Assembly: GCA_028714995.1 (NCBI GenBank)
Contig: JAQTLI010000182.1
Coordinates: 1 to 6,177, forward strand
Source of the DNA: Methylobacter sp.
GTDB taxonomy: Bacteria > Pseudomonadota > Gammaproteobacteria > Methylococcales > Methylomonadaceae
DNA length: 6,177 nucleotides
Reading direction: 5' to 3'
Positions 5,727-6,177 of this stretch are shown here, one piece after another. The position numbers and the translations under genes are program-made. Below the pieces are notes generated by a model. That model searched no databases, was not told the DNA's origin, and was given only the letters and a program-made list of their open reading frames with translations. Every line of letters starts with the position of its first letter. Position 1 is the first letter of the stretch.

Positions 5727-5787
5727 CTCCTTAATTTATCGTGCGATTTTTCTGGTTGAGTATAGCAAGTAGCCAGCATGAAGCAAT
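5727..5787 (-). promoter_or_regulatory. Ribosome binding site and candidate promoter of the DUF4260 gene
   Basis: AAGGAG at 5732-5727 is a strong Shine-Dalgarno 5 nt before the ATG. Upstream, TATACT (5764-5759) matches the -10 consensus at 5 of 6 positions. The best -35 candidate, TTGCTT (5786-5781) at 16 bp spacing, is weak. The RBS is secure; the promoter is a guess. Confidence 0.35.
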
Positions 5788-5984
5788 GCCGAATGCGGGA
5801 AGTTCAAACCGTCCTTAACAAGACGGACATGCGCTATCCTGAATAAGCGTAATTAGACTGGATTTTGTTACCAGCAGCAACTGTTAATATTGACAGGTTA
5901 TACCGCTTTTAATCGAGCTTATTCCAGGCTCAGATATCATAATATAGCCATAATAAAACCTGATATGTATAAGCAAAGAAATTC

Positions 5985-6177
5985 ATGAACACTTGGCAAG
6001 AGCATCAACTTCAAGCATTGCAGTCCATTCAATCTGAGCAGCAGCTTTTTCAAACCATTCTTTTGCTGAGCAAGGAACTTGGCTTTGACCATTGCGCCTA
6101 TGGCCTGCGCATGCCGTTTCCTTTGGCGACACCCAAGACTGTCATGTTCAATAATTACCCAACGGCTTGGCAAGCAC
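5985..6177 (+). CDS. LuxR-family quorum-sensing regulator, N-terminal part (3' end outside window)
   Basis: The first 64 residues of a LuxR-type transcriptional regulator. They correspond to the start of the autoinducer-binding domain, which senses acyl-homoserine lactones in the cytoplasm. Evidence is the pattern LLLSKELGFDHCAYGLRMP (about 27-45) and PKTVMFNNYPTAWQA (50-64), typical of proteobacterial LuxR homologues; the C-terminal DNA-binding HTH lies beyond the window. The start ATG at 5985 is the family-like one, with only a weak purine stretch (AAAGAA) upstream. The ~260 bp gap to the divergent DUF4260 gene should hold both promoters; TTGACA at 5890-5895 could be a -35 but no good -10 follows at normal spacing. 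No luxI synthase is visible here. Confidence 0.8.
   Translation, partial: MNTWQEHQLQALQSIQSEQQLFQTILLLSKELGFDHCAYGLRMPFPLATPKTVMFNNYPTAWQA

Noticed and set aside
5809..5826. CCGTC/GACGG hairpin between DUF4260 and the LuxR gene
   Set aside because: Five-base stem with an 8-nt loop and no conserved context; GTTAAGG inside it misses the GTTRRRY core at the last position.
5858..5874. CTGG-N9-CCAG as a lux box ahead of the LuxR gene
   Set aside because: Spacing is one base off the usual CT-N12-AG form and the arms do not extend, so it is likely chance.
5890..5895. TTGACA as the -35 of the LuxR promoter
   Set aside because: Perfect hexamer, but nothing resembling a -10 lies 16-18 bp downstream.

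Overview
This 6.2 kb window looks like an accessory segment of a proteobacterial chromosome, probably gammaproteobacterial. That assignment rests on gene content: a GlpQ-like phosphodiesterase, a LuxR-type regulator with an autoinducer-binding domain, an E. coli EamA-like exporter and an IS3-type transposase scrap. No rRNA or other marker fixes the taxon.

Layout. Positions 1-600 (+) hold the C-terminal part of a glycerophosphodiester phosphodiesterase whose last ~34 codons do not look native. Positions 726-845 (-) hold a fragment of an IS3-family transposase. From about 888 to 5721 every recognisable gene is on the minus strand. Read 5' to 3' on that strand they are: a DUF4260 membrane protein, a glutathione S-transferase, an N-terminally truncated DUF1330 remnant, a GNAT acetyltransferase with two frameshifts, a LOG/TIGR00730 protein, an EamA transporter, a possible very small protein coupled to an isochorismatase-type cysteine hydrolase, and a frameshifted antibiotic-biosynthesis-monooxygenase (ABM) domain protein. 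At 5985 the plus strand resumes with the N-terminus of a LuxR-type quorum-sensing regulator that runs off the window.

Interpretation. The minus-strand block is a row of small, functionally unrelated single genes (110-300 codons). Most have their own Shine-Dalgarno sequence. Several gaps carry attC-like features: core sites of the form RYYYAAC / GTTRRRY, and in one gap a 9-bp inverted repeat. The clearest cassette-like leaders are upstream of the GNAT and EamA genes, where a GTTRRRY site lies about 30 nt before the start codon. I read the block as a probable decaying integron cassette array without an integrase in view, but the attC evidence is imperfect and this remains an inference. There is no shared pathway; the genes are typical detoxification, transport and modification cargo.

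Quality note. Four interruptions (ABM, GNAT twice, DUF1330) are each explained by one missing base at a G or A run of 3-5. This could be genuine pseudogene decay or homopolymer errors in the underlying assembly. Nothing seen here amounts to a new defence or biosynthetic system. The most interesting signals are the cassette architecture, the DUF1330 remnant fused to the GST stop codon, and the altered 3' end of the phosphodiesterase gene.
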